Shown: positions 5,948 to 6,503 of the stretch, one piece after another
Position numbering within the stretch: position 1 is the stretch's first letter
Layout of the letters: every line of letters begins with the position of its first letter
Origin: JAENZQ01 sp964553505
GTDB taxonomy: Bacteria; Bacillota; Clostridia; Peptostreptococcales; JAAYPU01
DNA length: 6,503 nucleotides
NCBI GenBank assembly: GCA_964553505.1
Contig: CAZKKX010000145.1
Coordinates: 1 to 6,503, forward strand
Direction: 5' to 3'
Notes under the pieces: model-generated
The model's database searches: none
The model's input: only the letters and a program-made list of their open reading frames with translations
Told to the model about the DNA's origin: nothing
Translations under genes and position numbers: made by a program

Positions 5948-6503
5948 ATGGCTACAAACATCTATATGCCAAAACTGGGACTTACCATGACTGAAGGGTT
6001 TGTATCCAAATGGCTGAAATCTATAGGCGATCATGTAGATGCAGGTGATAAAATTGCCGAAATCGAAACAGATAAAATAACAAATGTCATAGAGGCTCCG
6101 GTTGATGGTATATTGCTTGAAATATTCGTAGATGAAGGAAGTACGGTAGAGGTTGCAGGTCTTATGGCAGTTATTGGTGAATCCGGTGAAAAAATTGATA
6201 AAAATGTTACAAATTCTGAAAAGAAAGAATCCATAAAAGATGCTTTTCCAGATTCTTTAATAAATAATAACATCGAAGAAACAATCTCGAAAGATAATCG
6301 GATAAAAGCTTCACCTGCAGCAAAAAAACTGGCTAAAGAAATGCATATAGACCTGCTGTCAGTAAACGGTACCGGTCCGGGTGGGCGTATTATTGAAAAA
6401 GATATTATGAAACATAAAGAAAATATATCTAATATTAGAGTTTCTCCTTTAGCAAAAAAAACAGCTTCAGATAAAGGAGTAAATTTACAAGACATAAAAA
6501 AAG
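5948..6503 (+). CDS. acoC: Dihydrolipoamide acetyltransferase (E2) of acetoin dehydrogenase, N-terminal part, cut by window edge
   Basis: An open frame from the ATG at 5948 runs through the right edge (185 complete codons, no stop), so the catalytic acyltransferase domain is outside the window. AAGGAGG at 5934-5940, seven bases upstream, is a near-perfect ribosome site. Residues 1-78 are a lipoyl domain: MPKLGLTMTEG (7-17), GDHVDAGD, and ETDK (40-43), where Lys43 carries the lipoyl group. A charged linker (about 79-118) follows. Residues 119-156 are a peripheral E3-binding domain (ASPAAKKLAKE, GTGPGGRIIEKDI). From 163 a second similar motif begins (RVSPLAKKTASDKGVNLQDIKK), suggesting a tandem second E3-binding domain. 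The protein would move the acetyl group to CoA and hand electrons to E3, whose gene is not in the window. Thirty bases after acoB, in the same operon. Confidence 0.9.
   Translation, partial: MATNIYMPKLGLTMTEGFVSKWLKSIGDHVDAGDKIAEIETDKITNVIEAPVDGILLEIFVDEGSTVEVAGLMAVIGESGEKIDKNVTNSEKKESIKDAFPDSLINNNIEETISKDNRIKASPAAKKLAKEMHIDLLSVNGTGPGGRIIEKDIMKHKENISNIRVSPLAKKTASDKGVNLQDIKK

Noticed and set aside
6031..6495. A 154-codon open frame on the - strand.
   Set aside because: It is antisense to the E2 gene, whose lipoyl and E3-binding motifs are unmistakable. The antisense product is a serine/isoleucine-rich shadow.
1..6503. Search for CRISPR repeats, tRNA or rRNA genes, insertion sequences, toxin-antitoxin pairs and small peptide genes.
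   Set aside because: No regularly spaced repeats, transposase-like frames, terminal inverted repeats or structural RNA signatures were seen; gaps between genes are short and explained by promoters and a terminator.

Overview
The window is AT-rich, has strong GGAGG-type ribosome binding sites and tightly packed genes, and its codon use favours A/T. Together with the protein families present, this points to a low-GC Gram-positive anaerobe, most likely a Clostridia member; the species cannot be named from the sequence alone. All genes are on the + strand.

Left part (1-1646): the C-terminal end of an extended short-chain dehydrogenase / NAD-dependent epimerase (3-beta-HSD-like), cut by the window edge. 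About 40 bases later comes a radical SAM protein with a CX3CX2C cluster motif and extra C-terminal cysteines. These two look co-transcribed and belong to a separate, unidentified pathway that extends to the left of the window.

Centre (1647-3956): a housekeeping-type promoter with an extended -10 precedes a sigma-54-dependent activator of the AcoR type (GAF-PAS-AAA+-Fis HTH). Its stop codon lies inside a perfect palindrome. The 222-base gap that follows holds a convincing intrinsic terminator and then a well-spaced -24/-12 (sigma-54) promoter.

Right part (3957-6503): the first genes of an acetoin dehydrogenase (2-oxo-acid-dehydrogenase-type) operon: E1 alpha (acoA), E1 beta (acoB, overlapping by 4 bases), and the N-terminal 185 residues of E2 (acoC), which runs off the right edge. 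The E2 appears to carry a lipoyl domain followed by two consecutive E3-binding domains.

Working model: the AcoR-like protein is made from its own promoter, senses acetoin or a related ligand through its N-terminal region, binds upstream of the sigma-54 promoter (best candidate: the palindrome at 3727-3747, about 173 bp upstream of the predicted transcription start) and switches on acoABC and the genes beyond. The complex would cleave acetoin into acetaldehyde and acetyl-CoA. I see no mobile element, CRISPR array, tRNA or rRNA. The aco locus itself is a known type of system; the less ordinary items are the radical SAM/epimerase pair, the tandem E3-binding domains and the nested inverted repeats around both promoters.
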